From Variovorax paradoxus EPS (GTDB lineage Bacteria; Pseudomonadota; Gammaproteobacteria; Burkholderiales; Burkholderiaceae_C), in contig NC_014931.1 in assembly GCF_000184745.1 (NCBI RefSeq), positions 682,001-746,000 of the forward strand: a stretch of DNA of 64,000 nt, given 5' to 3'. A program made the position numbers and the translations under genes. Positions 27,701 to 42,695 of this stretch are shown one piece after another (positions within the stretch are counted from its first letter, which is position 1; the number at the start of each line of letters is the position of its first letter). The notes beneath the pieces are model-generated. The model saw nothing but the letters and a program-made list of their open reading frames with translations. It was not told the origin of the DNA and made no database searches.

Positions 27701-27759
27701 CGGCGTCTCAAGAGGCGCATTGAATTGAAGGTCGAAAGACCACAGGAAATCAGCCGAAC

Positions 27760-28143
27760 ATGGCCACTTCTCAAATCGAAACCGTGAGCACGGGCGCCGA
27801 CAAGGCCAAATTGGCCGCAGCCGTGGTGCTGGCAGTGGGCGCCATCGTGGCGTTCTACCTGCTGTCCCGCCAAGGCTCGCTGGTGCAATGGGCTGCGCTG
27901 CTGGTCGGTCTGGCTGCAGCCGTGGGCGCGTTCGGCAGTTCGGAGAATGGCCGTCAGTTGTGGGCCTTCGGCCGCGACTCGTGGCGCGAGGTCAAGAAGG
28001 TCGTCTGGCCGACCCGCAAGGAAGCGATGCAGATGACGGCCTATGTGTTCGCCTTCGTGGCGATCATGTCCGTCTTCCTCTGGCTCACCGACAAGACGCT
28101 CGAATGGGTGTTTTTCGACCTCATTCTGGGCTGGAGAAAATAA
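27760..28143 (+). CDS. secE: Preprotein translocase subunit SecE
   Basis: A 127-residue membrane subunit of the SecYEG channel. It has the long proteobacterial form with three membrane segments: two N-terminal ones (about 25-60) and the essential C-terminal one (about 95-118). They flank the conserved amphipathic helix [19 protein letters not shown]. Its stop codon overlaps the nusG ATG by one base (TAATG), so secE and nusG are coupled. Confidence 0.96.
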   Translation: MATSQIETVSTGADKAKLAAAVVLAVGAIVAFYLLSRQGSLVQWAALLVGLAAAVGAFGSSENGRQLWAFGRDSWREVKKVVWPTRKEAMQMTAYVFAFVAIMSVFLWLTDKTLEWVFFDLILGWRK

Positions 28144-28754
28144 TGACCGACGACGTAGTTGAAACCACGCCGAGCGCGCCCGAGGAAGAAAACACCTCCG
28201 TGCTGGCTCCCGCCGCCAACCCTGATCTGCGTTGGTACGTGGTGCATGCCTATTCGGGCATGGAGAAGGCCGTCGAGCGCAACATCACCGAGCGCATCAA
28301 CCGCGCCGGCATGCAAGACAAGTTCGGCCGCATCCTGGTCCCGACCGAAGAAGTGGTCGAGATCAAGAACGGCCAGAAGCGCACCACCGAGCGCCGCTTC
28401 TTCCCAGGCTACGTGCTGGTCGAAATGATCATGGACGACGAGAGCTGGCACTTGGTGAAGCACACCAACAAGGTGACCGGTTTCGTGGGCGGCGCCAAGA
28501 ACCGTCCGGCCCCGATCTCGCAGAAAGAGGTCGAGGACATCGTCAGCCAGATGCAGCAGGGCACCGAGAAGCCGCGCCACAAGGTCGAGTTCACCGTTGG
28601 CGAATTCGTGCGCGTCAAGGAAGGCCCGTTCACCGACTTCAATGGCACGGTGGAAGACGTCAATTACGAGAAGAGCAAGGTCAGCGTGTCGGTCATGATT
28701 TTCGGCCGCTCCACGCCCGTCGAGCTCGAATTCAGCCAGGTCGAGAAGACCTGA
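28143..28754 (+). CDS. nusG: Transcription termination/antitermination factor NusG
   Basis: A 203-residue protein with an N-terminal NGN domain (from about residue 29, [19 protein letters not shown]) that contacts RNA polymerase. A C-terminal KOW domain (from about 150, [21 protein letters not shown]) binds Rho or ribosomal S10. It has a slightly longer acidic N-terminal extension than E. coli NusG (181 residues). It precedes the L11 operon by 135 bases. Confidence 0.97.
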   Translation: MTDDVVETTPSAPEEENTSVLAPAANPDLRWYVVHAYSGMEKAVERNITERINRAGMQDKFGRILVPTEEVVEIKNGQKRTTERRFFPGYVLVEMIMDDESWHLVKHTNKVTGFVGGAKNRPAPISQKEVEDIVSQMQQGTEKPRHKVEFTVGEFVRVKEGPFTDFNGTVEDVNYEKSKVSVSVMIFGRSTPVELEFSQVEKT

Positions 28755-28889
28755 GCCTTGGGCCGAGAGGCCTGAACCATTTCCGGCTGCGCGCTGTCCG
28801 ACTCGGCGCGCGGCCTTGAGCAGAAGAGTCGTTAAACCCCGGGGAGCCGCGGCGAAAGCCAAGGCGATATCACCCGCAAGGAGCAAAAA

Positions 28890-29321
28890 ATGGCGAAAAA
28901 AATCGTCGGCTTCGTCAAGCTGCAAGTGCCAGCTGGTAAAGCCAACCCATCACCACCGATCGGTCCCGCACTGGGCCAACGTGGTTTGAACATCATGGAG
29001 TTCTGCAAGGCGTTCAATGCGCAAACGCAGAGCTACGAGCCGGGTCTGGCGCTGCCGGTGGTCATCACCGCGTTCGCCGACAAGAGCTTCACCTTCATCA
29101 TCAAGTCGCCGCCCGCTGGCGTGCTGATCAAGAAGGCGATCAAACTGGACAAGGGTTCGGCTCGCCCGCACCTGGACAAGGTCGGCAAGATCACGCGCGC
29201 TCAGCTCGAAGAAATCGCCAAGACCAAGATGAAGGACCTGACGGCCGCCGACATGGACGCCGCGGTTCGCACCATCGCCGGTACTGCCCGCTCGATGGGC
29301 GTGAATGTGGAGGGCGTGTAA
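28890..29321 (+). CDS. rplK: 50S ribosomal protein L11
   Basis: A 143-residue protein of the GTPase-associated centre; length and motifs ([31 protein letters not shown] in two halves) are canonical. The upstream 135-base leader may contain the L1-binding site known for rplKA autoregulation, but I did not resolve a clear fold. Its stop directly abuts the rplA start. Confidence 0.98.
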   Translation: MAKKIVGFVKLQVPAGKANPSPPIGPALGQRGLNIMEFCKAFNAQTQSYEPGLALPVVITAFADKSFTFIIKSPPAGVLIKKAIKLDKGSARPHLDKVGKITRAQLEEIAKTKMKDLTAADMDAAVRTIAGTARSMGVNVEGV

Positions 29322-30020
29322 ATGTCCAAGATCACCAAGAAGCAAAAAGCGCTCGAAGGCAAGGTCGACAGCAACAAGCTGTACCCGCTGGCTGACGCGA
29401 TCGTCATCGTCAAGGACGCCGCCACCGCCAAGTTCGACGAATCGATCGACGTGGCCGTGCAACTGGGCATCGACGCGAAGAAGTCGGACCAGGTCGTTCG
29501 CGGCGCCGTCGTGCTGCCCAACGGCACCGGCAAGACCAAGCGCGTGGCCGTGTTCGCCCAAGGCGCCAAGGCTGAAGAAGCCAAGGCCGCCGGCGCCGAC
29601 ATCGTCGGCATGGACGACCTCGCTGCGATGGTCAAGGCTGGCGACATGCCTTTCGACGTCGTGATCGCTGCCCCCGATGCCATGCGCGTCGTCGGTACGC
29701 TCGGCCAGATCCTCGGCCCGCGCGGCCTGATGCCCAACCCCAAGGTTGGCACCGTGACCCCGGACGTCGCCACGGCAGTGAAGAACGCCAAGGCTGGCCA
29801 GGTTCAGTTCCGCGTCGACAAGGCCGGCATCGTGCACGGCACGATCGGCCGTCGTTCGTTCGACAACGACAAGCTGCAGGGCAACCTCGCCGCGCTGATC
29901 GACGCTCTGGTCAAGGCCAAGCCGGCGACCAGCAAGGGCGTGTACCTGCGCAAGGTGGCTGTGTCGTCGACCATGGGTCTGGGTGTCCGCGTGGACACGC
30001 AAACCATCTCGGCGAGCTAA
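29322..30020 (+). CDS. rplA: 50S ribosomal protein L1
   Basis: A 232-residue L1-stalk protein with the usual features: [30 protein letters not shown] and the C-terminal [11 protein letters not shown]. In E. coli L1 represses its own operon by binding the rplK leader. It starts immediately after rplK with no gap. Confidence 0.98.
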   Translation: MSKITKKQKALEGKVDSNKLYPLADAIVIVKDAATAKFDESIDVAVQLGIDAKKSDQVVRGAVVLPNGTGKTKRVAVFAQGAKAEEAKAAGADIVGMDDLAAMVKAGDMPFDVVIAAPDAMRVVGTLGQILGPRGLMPNPKVGTVTPDVATAVKNAKAGQVQFRVDKAGIVHGTIGRRSFDNDKLQGNLAALIDALVKAKPATSKGVYLRKVAVSSTMGLGVRVDTQTISAS

Positions 30021-30266
30021 AGAGATTGGCCCGGCTCCGAAAGGAGCAGGGCGAATGTGGTGGGTCGCAGCAGCTTCGGTTGCCGTGAGCCATCCAAGAC
30101 CGCTGGTGTGCAGGGCGCTGCACTTAATGGCCGGATCGATCCTTCCGGTGTCCAGCGCAGATGGCGATCCCGCTGCGAGGAATTTGATTTTTGTTCCGAA
30201 CAGTTGGTCGCTGCATGAAGCGCGATCCGAGGCCCCGGCCGAAGGTCGCATTAAAAGGAGTAGACC
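30021..30266 (+). ncRNA. L10 leader (autoregulatory mRNA structure before rplJ)
   Basis: A 246-base untranslated gap separates rplA and rplJ, and several complementary GC-rich segments suggest folding. In bacteria this position carries the L10-(L12)4 binding site that represses rplJL translation. The assignment is by position and length; I did not draw the kink-turn in full. Confidence 0.6.
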
Positions 30267-30803
30267 TTGAGTCTGAATCGCAGTGAGAAAGAAGCGGTCA
30301 TCAGTGATGTGACCAGCCTCGCCGCTAAAGCTCAAACGCTCGTGATGGCGGAATACCGTGGCATCACGGTTGCCGATATGACCAAACTGCGCAGCGAAGC
30401 TCGCAGCAAGGGTGTGACCCTCAGCGTGTTGAAGAACACGCTGGCACGCCGTGCTGTCGCTGGTAGCGCATTCGAAGTCGTCGGTGACCAGATGACCGGT
30501 CCGCTGATCTACGGCTTTTCCGAAGACGCAGTGGCCGCCGCCAAGGTGGTGGCCGACTTCGCGAAGACCAACGACAAGTTGGTGATTCGCGGTGGCGCGT
30601 TTGGCGGCAAGGCCCTGGACGTCAACGGCGTGAAGCAACTGGCCAGCATCCCTTCCAAGGAAGTGCTGCTGTCCCAATTGCTGGGCTTGATGCAATCCCC
30701 CGTTTCCCGTACGGCACGCGTTCTCGCGGCGCTGGCTGCGAAGCGTGGCGAAGGCGAAGCTGCACCCGTCGCCGAAGCACCGGCAGAAGCGCAGGCTGCT
30801 TAA
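30267..30803 (+). CDS. rplJ: 50S ribosomal protein L10
   Basis: A 178-residue stalk base protein (E. coli: 165), extended by an Ala-rich C-terminus. The family start (S-L-N-R-S-E-K) fixes a TTG initiation codon at 30267, with AAAAGGAG about 6 bases upstream. A rare start codon combined with an upstream L10 leader fits strong translational control. Motifs [12 protein letters not shown] and NTLARRA are conserved. Confidence 0.97.
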   Translation: MSLNRSEKEAVISDVTSLAAKAQTLVMAEYRGITVADMTKLRSEARSKGVTLSVLKNTLARRAVAGSAFEVVGDQMTGPLIYGFSEDAVAAAKVVADFAKTNDKLVIRGGAFGGKALDVNGVKQLASIPSKEVLLSQLLGLMQSPVSRTARVLAALAAKRGEGEAAPVAEAPAEAQAA

Positions 30804-30846
30804 GCCTTGCGTTTGAAGTATTCAACCCAATTGTTAGGAAACAAAA

Positions 30847-31224
<378 letters not shown>

Positions 31225-31525
31225 TTCAGACCCCCTAGAGGGCTGGAGGCGCCTGAAAAGGCCCTCCAGCCTTTGCCGCTTTCAGAGCGCACCCAAAAGC
31301 CGGCTCGATGCCCGCTTTCCCCGAGACCATCAAGGCCGACGGAAAGCCAGATCAAGACGATTTTTGAGTGTCTTCTGACCCCGACTGCAGAAGACCCCTT
31401 GGTTCGGGCGATGTGCAACGCATCGCTGTCCGCCAACGGCTGGTAGTGGCCAGCCGCCAAGCAGTGGTGCCGTTCGTCCCGGCATTGCTGACAAGTCGCT
31501 GAAGATCTCAAGCTCCGGAGCTCTC
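31225..31525 (+). promoter_or_regulatory. rplL-rpoB intergenic attenuator region
   Basis: No gene in this 301-base gap. A 9-bp perfect stem, GGCTGGAGG at 31241-31249 and CCTCCAGCC at 31263-31271, is followed by TTTG. It is placed like the partial rplL-rpoB attenuator of E. coli, which lowers polymerase gene expression relative to ribosomal proteins. The rest of the gap shows no further clear signal. Confidence 0.6.
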
Positions 31526-34500
31526 ATGGCCCAATCGTCCGCGTACAGTTACACCGAACGCAAGCGCATCCGAAAAAGTTTCGGTAACCGCGACAGCGTC
31601 GTCGAAATCCCCTACCTGCTGCAGATGCAGAAAGACGCGTACACCGCGTTCCTGCAAGCCGGCATCGCCCCCAAACAACGCACCGTCGAAGGCCTGCAGG
31701 CCGCGTTCGACGCCGCGTTCCCGATCGTCTCGCACAACGGTTTTGTCGAGATGAAGTTCCTCGAGTACAACCTCGCGAAGCCGGCTTTCGACGTGCGTGA
31801 GTGCCAGACCCGCGGTCTGACCTTCGCCTCGGCCGTGCGCGCCAAGGTCCAGCTCATCATCTATGACCGCGAGTCGTCGACGTCGCAGTCCAAGGTGGTC
31901 AAGGAAGTGAAGGAACAAGAGGTCTACATGGGCGAAGTGCCGCTCATGACCGAAAAGGGTTCGTTCATCATCAACGGCACCGAGCGCGTGATCGTGTCGC
32001 AGCTGCACCGTTCGCCCGGCGTGTTCTTCGAACACGACAAGGGCAAGACGCACAGCTCGGGCAAGCTCCTGTTCTCGGCCCGCGTGATTCCTTACCGCGG
32101 TTCGTGGCTCGACTTCGAATTCGATCCGAAGGACATGCTGTACTTCCGCGTGGACCGTCGCCGCAAGATGCCGGTCACCATCCTGCTGAAGGCCATCGGC
32201 CTGAACCCGGAATCGATCCTCGCGAACTTCTTCGTGAACGACAACTTCCGCCTGATGGACAGCGGCGCGCAGATGGAGTTCGTCTCCGAGCGCCTGCGCG
32301 GCGAAGTCGCGCGCTTCGACATCACCGACAAGTCGGGCAAGGTCGTGGTTGCCAAGGACAAGCGCGTCACCGCGCGCCACACGCGCGAACTGGAGCAGTC
32401 GGGCACCACGCACATCAGCGTGCCGGAAGACTTCCTGGTCGGCCGCGTGATCGCCCGCAACATCGTGGACGCCGACTCGGGTGAAATCCTGGCCAAGGCC
32501 AACGACGAACTGACCGAAGCGCTGCTCAAGAAGCTGCGCACGGCCGGCGTGCAGGACATCCAGGTCATCTACACGAACGAACTGGACCAGGGCGCGTACA
32601 TCTCGCAGACCCTGCGCATCGACGAAACGGTCGACGAGTTCGCAGCCCGCGTGGCCATCTACCGCATGATGCGCCCCGGCGAGCCGCCGACGGAAGACGC
32701 GGTGCAGGCTCTCTTCCAGCGCCTGTTCTACAACCCGGACACGTACGACCTGTCGCGCGTGGGCCGCATGAAGTTCAACGCCAAGGTCGGCCGCGACGAA
32801 TCCACCGGCCCGATGGTGCTGACCAACGAAGACATCCTGGCCGTGGTCAAGATCCTCGTTGACCTGCGCAACGGCAACGGCGAAGTCGACGACATCGACC
32901 ACCTGGGCAACCGCCGCGTGCGTTGCGTCGGCGAACTCGCCGAGAACCAGTACCGCACCGGCCTGGCACGTATCGAGAAGGCCGTGAAGGAACGTCTGGG
33001 TCAAGCGGAACAAGAGCCGCTGATGCCGCACGACCTGATCAACAGCAAGCCGATCTCGGCCGCGCTGAAGGAATTCTTCGGTGCCTCGCAGCTGTCGCAG
33101 TTCATGGACCAGACGAACCCGCTGTCGGAAATCACCCACAAGCGCCGCGTGTCGGCCCTTGGCCCGGGTGGTCTGACGCGTGAACGTGCAGGCTTCGAAG
33201 TGCGCGACGTGCACGTGACCCATTACGGCCGCGTCTGCCCGATCGAAACGCCCGAAGGCCCGAACATCGGCCTGATCAACTCGCTGGCCCTGTACGCCCG
33301 CCTGAACGAATACGGCTTCATCGAGACGCCGTACCGCCGCGTGGTCGACAGCAAGGTCACCAACGAGATCGACTACCTGTCGGCCATCGAAGAAGGCAAG
33401 TACGTCATCGCCCAGGCCAATGCGGCCCTGGACAAGGACGGCGTGCTGACCGGCGACCTGGTTTCGGCACGTGAAGCCGGTGAATCGATCCTGGTCGGTG
33501 CCGAGCGCATCCAGTACATGGACGTGTCGCCCGCGCAGATCGTGTCGGTGGCTGCCTCGCTCGTGCCGTTCCTGGAGCACGACGATGCGAACCGCGCGCT
33601 GATGGGTGCCAACATGCAGCGTCAGGCCGTGCCCGTGCTGCGCCCCGAAAAGCCGATGGTCGGTACCGGTATCGAGCGCGTTTCCGCGGTCGACTCGGGC
33701 ACCGTGGTCACGGCTTCGCGCGGCGGTATCGTCGACTACGTCGATGCGACCCGCGTGGTGGTGCGCGTGAACGACGCCGAAGCGGCAGCCGGTGAAGTCG
33801 GTGTGGACATCTACAACCTGATCAAGTATCAGCGTTCGAACCAGAACACCAACATCCACCAGCGTCCGATCGTCAAGCGCGGCGACAAGATCGCCAAGGG
33901 CGACGTGATCGCCGACGGCGCATCGACCGATCTGGGTGAGCTGGCTCTCGGCCAGAACATGCTGATCGCGTTCATGCCCTGGAACGGCTACAACTTCGAA
34001 GACTCGATCCTGATCTCCGAACGCGTCGTCGCCGAAGACCGCTACACCTCGATCCACATCGAGGAACTGGTGGTGATGGCTCGCGACACGAAGCTGGGCG
34101 CGGAAGAAATCACGCGCGACATCCCGAACCTGGCAGAGCAGCAGCTCAACCGCCTCGACGAATCCGGCATCATTTATGTCGGCGCCGAAGTGCAGCCGGG
34201 CGACACGCTGGTGGGCAAGGTCACGCCGAAGGGCGAGACCACGCTGACGCCGGAAGAGAAGCTGCTTCGCGCCATCTTCGGCGAGAAGGCTTCCGACGTG
34301 AAGGACACCTCGCTGCGTGTGGATCAGGGCTCGCAAGGCACTGTGATCGACGTGCAGGTGTTCACCCGCGAAGGCATCACGCGCGACAAGCGCGCCCAGC
34401 AGATCATCGACGACGAGCTCAAGCGCTTCCGCCTTGATTTGAACGACCAGCTTCGCATCGTCGAAGCCGACGCGTTCGACCGTATCGAGAAGCTCCTGAC

Positions 34501-35650
34501 CGGCAAGGTCGCCAACGGCGGCCCGAACAAGCTGGCCAAGGGCACCAAGCTCGACAAAGCCTACCTGTCGTCGGTCGAGAAGTTCCACTGGTTCGACATC
34601 CGCCCGGCGGAAGACGAAGTGGCGACGCAGCTCGAATCGATCAAGAACTCGCTGGAGCAAACGCGCCACAGCTTCGACCTCGCGTTCGAAGAAAAGCGCA
34701 AGAAGCTCACGCAGGGCGACGAGCTGCCCGCGGGCGTGCTCAAGATGGTCAAGGTCTACCTGGCCGTCAAGCGCCGCCTGCAACCCGGCGACAAGATGGC
34801 CGGCCGCCACGGCAACAAGGGTGTGGTGTCCAAGATCGTTCCGGTCGAAGACATGCCCCACATGGCCGACGGCACGCCGTGCGACATCTGCCTGAACCCG
34901 CTGGGCGTGCCTTCGCGGATGAACGTGGGTCAGGTGCTCGAAGTGCATCTGGGCTGGGCCGGCAAGGGCATCGGCCAACGCATTGGCGACATGCTGCAGC
35001 AGGAGGCCAAGGTGGCTGAAGTGCGCAAGTTCATGGAGCAGCTGTACAACGGCTCGGGCCGTCCGGAAGACCTCTCCCAGCTCAGCGATACCGACGTGCT
35101 CGCCATGGCGGCCAACCTGCAAAGCGGCGCGACCTTCGCCACGCCGGTGTTCGACGGCGCCTCGGAAGAAGAAATCCGCGGCATGCTGAAGCTCGCCTAC
35201 CCGGACGACATCGCCAAGCTCAAGGGCCTGACCGATACGCGCACGCAGGCCTACCTGTACGACGGCCGCTCCGGCGACCAGTTCGAGCGTCCCGTCACCG
35301 TGGGCTACATGCACTTCTTGAAGCTGCACCACTTGGTGGACGACAAGATGCACGCCCGCTCGACCGGCCCGTACTCGCTCGTCACGCAGCAACCGCTGGG
35401 CGGCAAGGCACAGTTCGGCGGCCAGCGTTTCGGGGAAATGGAAGTGTGGGCGCTGGAAGCTTACGGCGCTGCCTACGTCCTGCAGGAAATGCTGACCGTG
35501 AAGTCCGACGACGTGCAAGGCCGTACCAAGGTGTACGAAAGCATCGTCAAGGGCGAGCATTCGATCGAAGCCGGCATGCCGGAATCGTTCAACGTGCTGG
35601 TCAAGGAAATTCGTTCGCTGGGGCTCGACATCGAGCTCGAGCGTTCTTAA
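31526..35650 (+). CDS. rpoB: RNA polymerase beta subunit
   Basis: A 1374-residue catalytic subunit, in the size range of betaproteobacterial RpoB. The rifampicin region ([26 protein letters not shown] in two parts, near residue 530) is wild type. GNKGV with the surrounding [10 protein letters not shown] segment and the C-terminal [21 protein letters not shown] are canonical. It is followed 21 bases later by rpoC. Confidence 0.98.
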   Translation: MAQSSAYSYTERKRIRKSFGNRDSVVEIPYLLQMQKDAYTAFLQAGIAPKQRTVEGLQAAFDAAFPIVSHNGFVEMKFLEYNLAKPAFDVRECQTRGLTFASAVRAKVQLIIYDRESSTSQSKVVKEVKEQEVYMGEVPLMTEKGSFIINGTERVIVSQLHRSPGVFFEHDKGKTHSSGKLLFSARVIPYRGSWLDFEFDPKDMLYFRVDRRRKMPVTILLKAIGLNPESILANFFVNDNFRLMDSGAQMEFVSERLRGEVARFDITDKSGKVVVAKDKRVTARHTRELEQSGTTHISVPEDFLVGRVIARNIVDADSGEILAKANDELTEALLKKLRTAGVQDIQVIYTNELDQGAYISQTLRIDETVDEFAARVAIYRMMRPGEPPTEDAVQALFQRLFYNPDTYDLSRVGRMKFNAKVGRDESTGPMVLTNEDILAVVKILVDLRNGNGEVDDIDHLGNRRVRCVGELAENQYRTGLARIEKAVKERLGQAEQEPLMPHDLINSKPISAALKEFFGASQLSQFMDQTNPLSEITHKRRVSALGPGGLTRERAGFEVRDVHVTHYGRVCPIETPEGPNIGLINSLALYARLNEYGFIETPYRRVVDSKVTNEIDYLSAIEEGKYVIAQANAALDKDGVLTGDLVSAREAGESILVGAERIQYMDVSPAQIVSVAASLVPFLEHDDANRALMGANMQRQAVPVLRPEKPMVGTGIERVSAVDSGTVVTASRGGIVDYVDATRVVVRVNDAEAAAGEVGVDIYNLIKYQRSNQNTNIHQRPIVKRGDKIAKGDVIADGASTDLGELALGQNMLIAFMPWNGYNFEDSILISERVVAEDRYTSIHIEELVVMARDTKLGAEEITRDIPNLAEQQLNRLDESGIIYVGAEVQPGDTLVGKVTPKGETTLTPEEKLLRAIFGEKASDVKDTSLRVDQGSQGTVIDVQVFTREGITRDKRAQQIIDDELKRFRLDLNDQLRIVEADAFDRIEKLLTGKVANGGPNKLAKGTKLDKAYLSSVEKFHWFDIRPAEDEVATQLESIKNSLEQTRHSFDLAFEEKRKKLTQGDELPAGVLKMVKVYLAVKRRLQPGDKMAGRHGNKGVVSKIVPVEDMPHMADGTPCDICLNPLGVPSRMNVGQVLEVHLGWAGKGIGQRIGDMLQQEAKVAEVRKFMEQLYNGSGRPEDLSQLSDTDVLAMAANLQSGATFATPVFDGASEEEIRGMLKLAYPDDIAKLKGLTDTRTQAYLYDGRSGDQFERPVTVGYMHFLKLHHLVDDKMHARSTGPYSLVTQQPLGGKAQFGGQRFGEMEVWALEAYGAAYVLQEMLTVKSDDVQGRTKVYESIVKGEHSIEAGMPESFNVLVKEIRSLGLDIELERS

Positions 35651-35671
35651 GTTGAAAAGGGAAAGAGTCTT

Positions 35672-39901
<4,230 letters not shown>

Positions 39902-39934
39902 CCGGCTAGCATCACCGGCCATGACCGGTACCCC

Positions 39935-39970
39935 ACGCCCCCCGACCGCCTCCGGTTGGGGGGCGTTTTT
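39935..39970 (+). terminator. Intrinsic terminator after rpoC
   Basis: ACGCCCCCC (39935-39943) pairs with GGGGGGCGT (39958-39966); the stem continues inward through GACCG/CGGTT around a CCTC loop and is followed by TTTTTC. A textbook GC-rich hairpin plus T-run ends the rpoBC unit. Confidence 0.92.
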
Positions 39971-40008
39971 CTTTGTGCTTTCCTGATGATGATGAGGTGT
40001 CGTTTCCG

Positions 40009-40617
40009 ATGAGCGTGTTGCCCGAATCGCTGGCCAGCTGGATCGTCATCGCGGTGCTGTTGTTCTGGTTTGTCGGCGCCTACAACCGGCTGGTGCGCCT
40101 GCGCGCGGCAGTGCTGCAGTCCTATGCGACGCTCGACGCGGCATTGGGCAGGCAGCTCGATTTCGTCCAGGCCAGCATCAGCGCCGCACCGCAACAGGAC
40201 CCGCCGTCGCAGGAGCTCCTGTCGTCGATCGCGCCGCTGCAGGCGGCCACCACCCAGCTGGCCACCTTGCTGGGCGCGACGCGGCTGCATCCGCTCGATG
40301 CCGGCGGCATGGCCGCGCTGGGCACGGCACTGCAGGTGCTGATTTCCGCCTGGCAGCGCCAGCATCCGGATGCGGTGACGGTCTTCGATGCCGACGGGAC
40401 GCTGTCGCGGCCCGTGCCGGCGCAGCCTGGCGCTGTCGCTGTCGCGGCGCCGAATACGGTCGAGCCGATCGCCTGGCCCGAACCCTCGGCGGCCGCGGAA
40501 ATCGCTCGCAGCCAGTTCAACCTGGCGGTGAGGAACTACAACGAGGCGATCGTCCAGTTCCCTGCGCTGCTGGTGGCATGGGCCGTGCGTCTGCGTCCGG
40601 CCGCACCCCTGCGCTGA
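40009..40617 (+). CDS. LemA-like membrane-anchored protein
   Basis: A 202-residue protein with one N-terminal membrane helix (about 9-25, WIVIAVLLFWFVGAY). The LemA-type start of the soluble domain follows: YNRLVRLRAAVLQSYATLDAALGRQLDFV. The rest is predicted mostly helical and Ala-rich, as in LemA. The N-terminal anchoring and the N-x-L-V/L-x-L-R pattern support the family, but the C-terminal half is divergent. Located between the rpoC terminator and rsmB; the function is unknown. Confidence 0.7.
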   Translation: MSVLPESLASWIVIAVLLFWFVGAYNRLVRLRAAVLQSYATLDAALGRQLDFVQASISAAPQQDPPSQELLSSIAPLQAATTQLATLLGATRLHPLDAGGMAALGTALQVLISAWQRQHPDAVTVFDADGTLSRPVPAQPGAVAVAAPNTVEPIAWPEPSAAAEIARSQFNLAVRNYNEAIVQFPALLVAWAVRLRPAAPLR

Positions 40618-40696
40618 GAGGCTGACAGGCCGTCGTTTCCTTTTTTACATTGCATGGCGTAGTGCCTTCGGCCCGCCCCTTACCATCCGCCCCAAC

Positions 40697-42067
40697 TTGT
40701 CCGAACTACCTTCCGATTCCCCCGGCAACGCAGCGCCCTCGCTGCAGCCACCGCTCTGGCGCCAACTGCAATTGACGGCAGGGGCGCTGGCGTCGATTCG
40801 CGCCGGCACCTCGGGCTCCGTCGCGTTCGAGGCCGTCGAACCCGCGCTGCGGCCCGGCGTGCAGGCGCTCGGCTTCCAGGTGCTGCGCTGGCTCGGCCGC
40901 GCCGAGGCGCTGCGCCGCCACCTGGCCAAGCGCACGCCGCCGCCGCTGCCCGACGCCTTGCTCTGCACCGCGCTCGGCCTGGCCTGGGACCCCGAACGCG
41001 CGCCCTACGAGCCCTTCACGCTGGTCGACCAGGCCGTCGAAGCGGCCAAGCGCAACCCGGCGACCCGGGCGCAGGCGAGCTTCATCAACGCGTGCCTGCG
41101 CCGATTTCTTCGGGAGCGCGACGAACTCGTCGCCATCACCGACCAGGAACCGGTCGCGCAGTGGAACCATCCGCGCTGGTGGATCGAGAAGCTCAAGCGC
41201 GACCATCCCCGTGACTGGCAGCGGATATTGAATGCGGACAATGCCCAGGCGCCGATGACTTTGCGCGTCAACGCCCTGAAGTCTACGGCTGCTGCTTATT
41301 TATCAGAGCTGGAGGCCGCGGGCCTTGCGGCCACGCGCGTCGGCGCCAGCGGCCTTCAGCTGGGACGCGCGCGGCCAGTGCAGCAGTTGCCCGGTTTCGC
41401 CGACGGTGCCTGCTCGGTGCAAGACGCGGCCGCGCAGATGGCGGCGCCCCTGTTGCTCGAAGGACTGCTGCCGGCGAAGCCCGGCGTCGCGCCCCTGCGT
41501 GTGCTCGACGCCTGCGCCGCCCCGGGCGGCAAGACCGCGCACTTGCTCGAACTGGCCGGCCCGGGCGCCGCTGAAGTGATCGCCCTTGAGGTCGACCCCA
41601 TCCGCAGCCGACGGATCGACGAGACCCTCGCCCGCCTCGGCCTGCAGGCCAAGGTGGTGGTGGCCGATGCGGCGCGTCCCGCCGACTGGTGGGACGGCAC
41701 GCCTTTCGACGCCATCCTGCTCGACGCCCCGTGCACTGCGTCGGGGATCGTCCGGCGTCATCCGGACGTCCGGTGGCTGCGCCGCGAGAGCGACACCGCC
41801 CAGTTGGCGGGCCAGCAAGCCGCGCTCCTAGCCGCGCTCTGGCCACTTGTAAGGCCCGGCGGCCGGCTCCTTTACTGCACCTGTTCCGTCTTCCGGGAAG
41901 AGGGCTCGCAACAAATTGATGCGTTCCTTGCACACAACACTGACGCACGATTGCAACCGTCCCCGGGCCATTTGCTGCCCCAAAGCGGGGGGAATGTCCG
42001 TGGCGTCCCGGACAATCCCTCAGGTGACCACGACGGCTTCTTCTACGCCCTGCTTGAAAAACGCTGA
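40697..42067 (+). CDS. rsmB: 16S rRNA (cytosine-967-C5)-methyltransferase RsmB
   Basis: A 456-residue enzyme with an N-terminal NusB-like RNA-binding domain (about 20-150) and a C-terminal SAM-dependent methyltransferase. The SAM loop is DACAAPGGKT at 271-280. The two RNA m5C cysteines are Cys346 in DAPCTASG and Cys396 in CTCSVF. Family-size match and intact catalysis make the call secure. The start is a TTG at 40697, the first that fits the N-terminus; a short extension is conceivable. Confidence 0.94.
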   Translation: MSELPSDSPGNAAPSLQPPLWRQLQLTAGALASIRAGTSGSVAFEAVEPALRPGVQALGFQVLRWLGRAEALRRHLAKRTPPPLPDALLCTALGLAWDPERAPYEPFTLVDQAVEAAKRNPATRAQASFINACLRRFLRERDELVAITDQEPVAQWNHPRWWIEKLKRDHPRDWQRILNADNAQAPMTLRVNALKSTAAAYLSELEAAGLAATRVGASGLQLGRARPVQQLPGFADGACSVQDAAAQMAAPLLLEGLLPAKPGVAPLRVLDACAAPGGKTAHLLELAGPGAAEVIALEVDPIRSRRIDETLARLGLQAKVVVADAARPADWWDGTPFDAILLDAPCTASGIVRRHPDVRWLRRESDTAQLAGQQAALLAALWPLVRPGGRLLYCTCSVFREEGSQQIDAFLAHNTDARLQPSPGHLLPQSGGNVRGVPDNPSGDHDGFFYALLEKR

Positions 42068-42695
42068 GTCCGCTCGGCCGCGCCGAGCGGTCCTGCTGGC
42101 CGTGTTCCTGCTGGTCTGGGCGCTGATGCTGGCCTTCCTGCCGCCCCCCGCGGCCGCCCAGAACCGCCCGGGCGCGGCGATCACCCAGATGCGGCTGGAG
42201 CAGTCCGACGACGGCGTCTATCTCAGCGCTGCCGTGCAGTTCGAACTGCCGTCGCTGGTCGAGGAGGTGCTGGACAAGGGCATCGCCATCTACTTCGTGG
42301 CCGAGGCCGAGATGTACCAGGAGCGCTGGTACTGGACCGACCGCAAGGTCGCCCAGGTCACGCGCCACATGCGGCTGGCCTACCAGCCGCTCACCCGCCG
42401 CTGGCGGGTCAACGTGTCGCCGGTGCCGATCACCGGTGCCGCGGGTTTCGGCATTTCCCTGAACCAGAATTTCGACAGCCTCGGCGACGCGCTCGAGGCC
42501 ATCAAGCGCATCGGCCGGCTGCGGATGGGCGATGCGGCCGAGATCGGCGACGACCCACTGCACCAGGTGACGTTCCGCTTCCGCCTCGACACCTCGCAGT
42601 TGCCGCGGCCGTTCCAGATCGGCGTGGTTGGGCAGGCCGACTGGAACATCTCGGCCGAACGCACCGCGAAGCTCGCGCTGGAGAAGCAGCGGTGA
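42054..42695 (+). CDS. DUF4390-like exported protein
   Basis: About 213 residues: a basic N-terminus and a hydrophobic signal segment (AVLLAVFLLVWALMLAFL) ending near AAAQ, then a soluble domain (ITQMRLEQSDDGVYLSAAVQFELP). This matches the DUF4390 family that precedes the NtrY-like kinase in betaproteobacteria. It overlaps the rsmB 3-prime end if started at TTG 42054; a GTG further in is an alternative. It shares GTGA with the downstream kinase. A sensor-associated periplasmic role is inferred from this conserved order. Confidence 0.78.
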   Translation: MKNAESARPRRAVLLAVFLLVWALMLAFLPPPAAAQNRPGAAITQMRLEQSDDGVYLSAAVQFELPSLVEEVLDKGIAIYFVAEAEMYQERWYWTDRKVAQVTRHMRLAYQPLTRRWRVNVSPVPITGAAGFGISLNQNFDSLGDALEAIKRIGRLRMGDAAEIGDDPLHQVTFRFRLDTSQLPRPFQIGVVGQADWNISAERTAKLALEKQR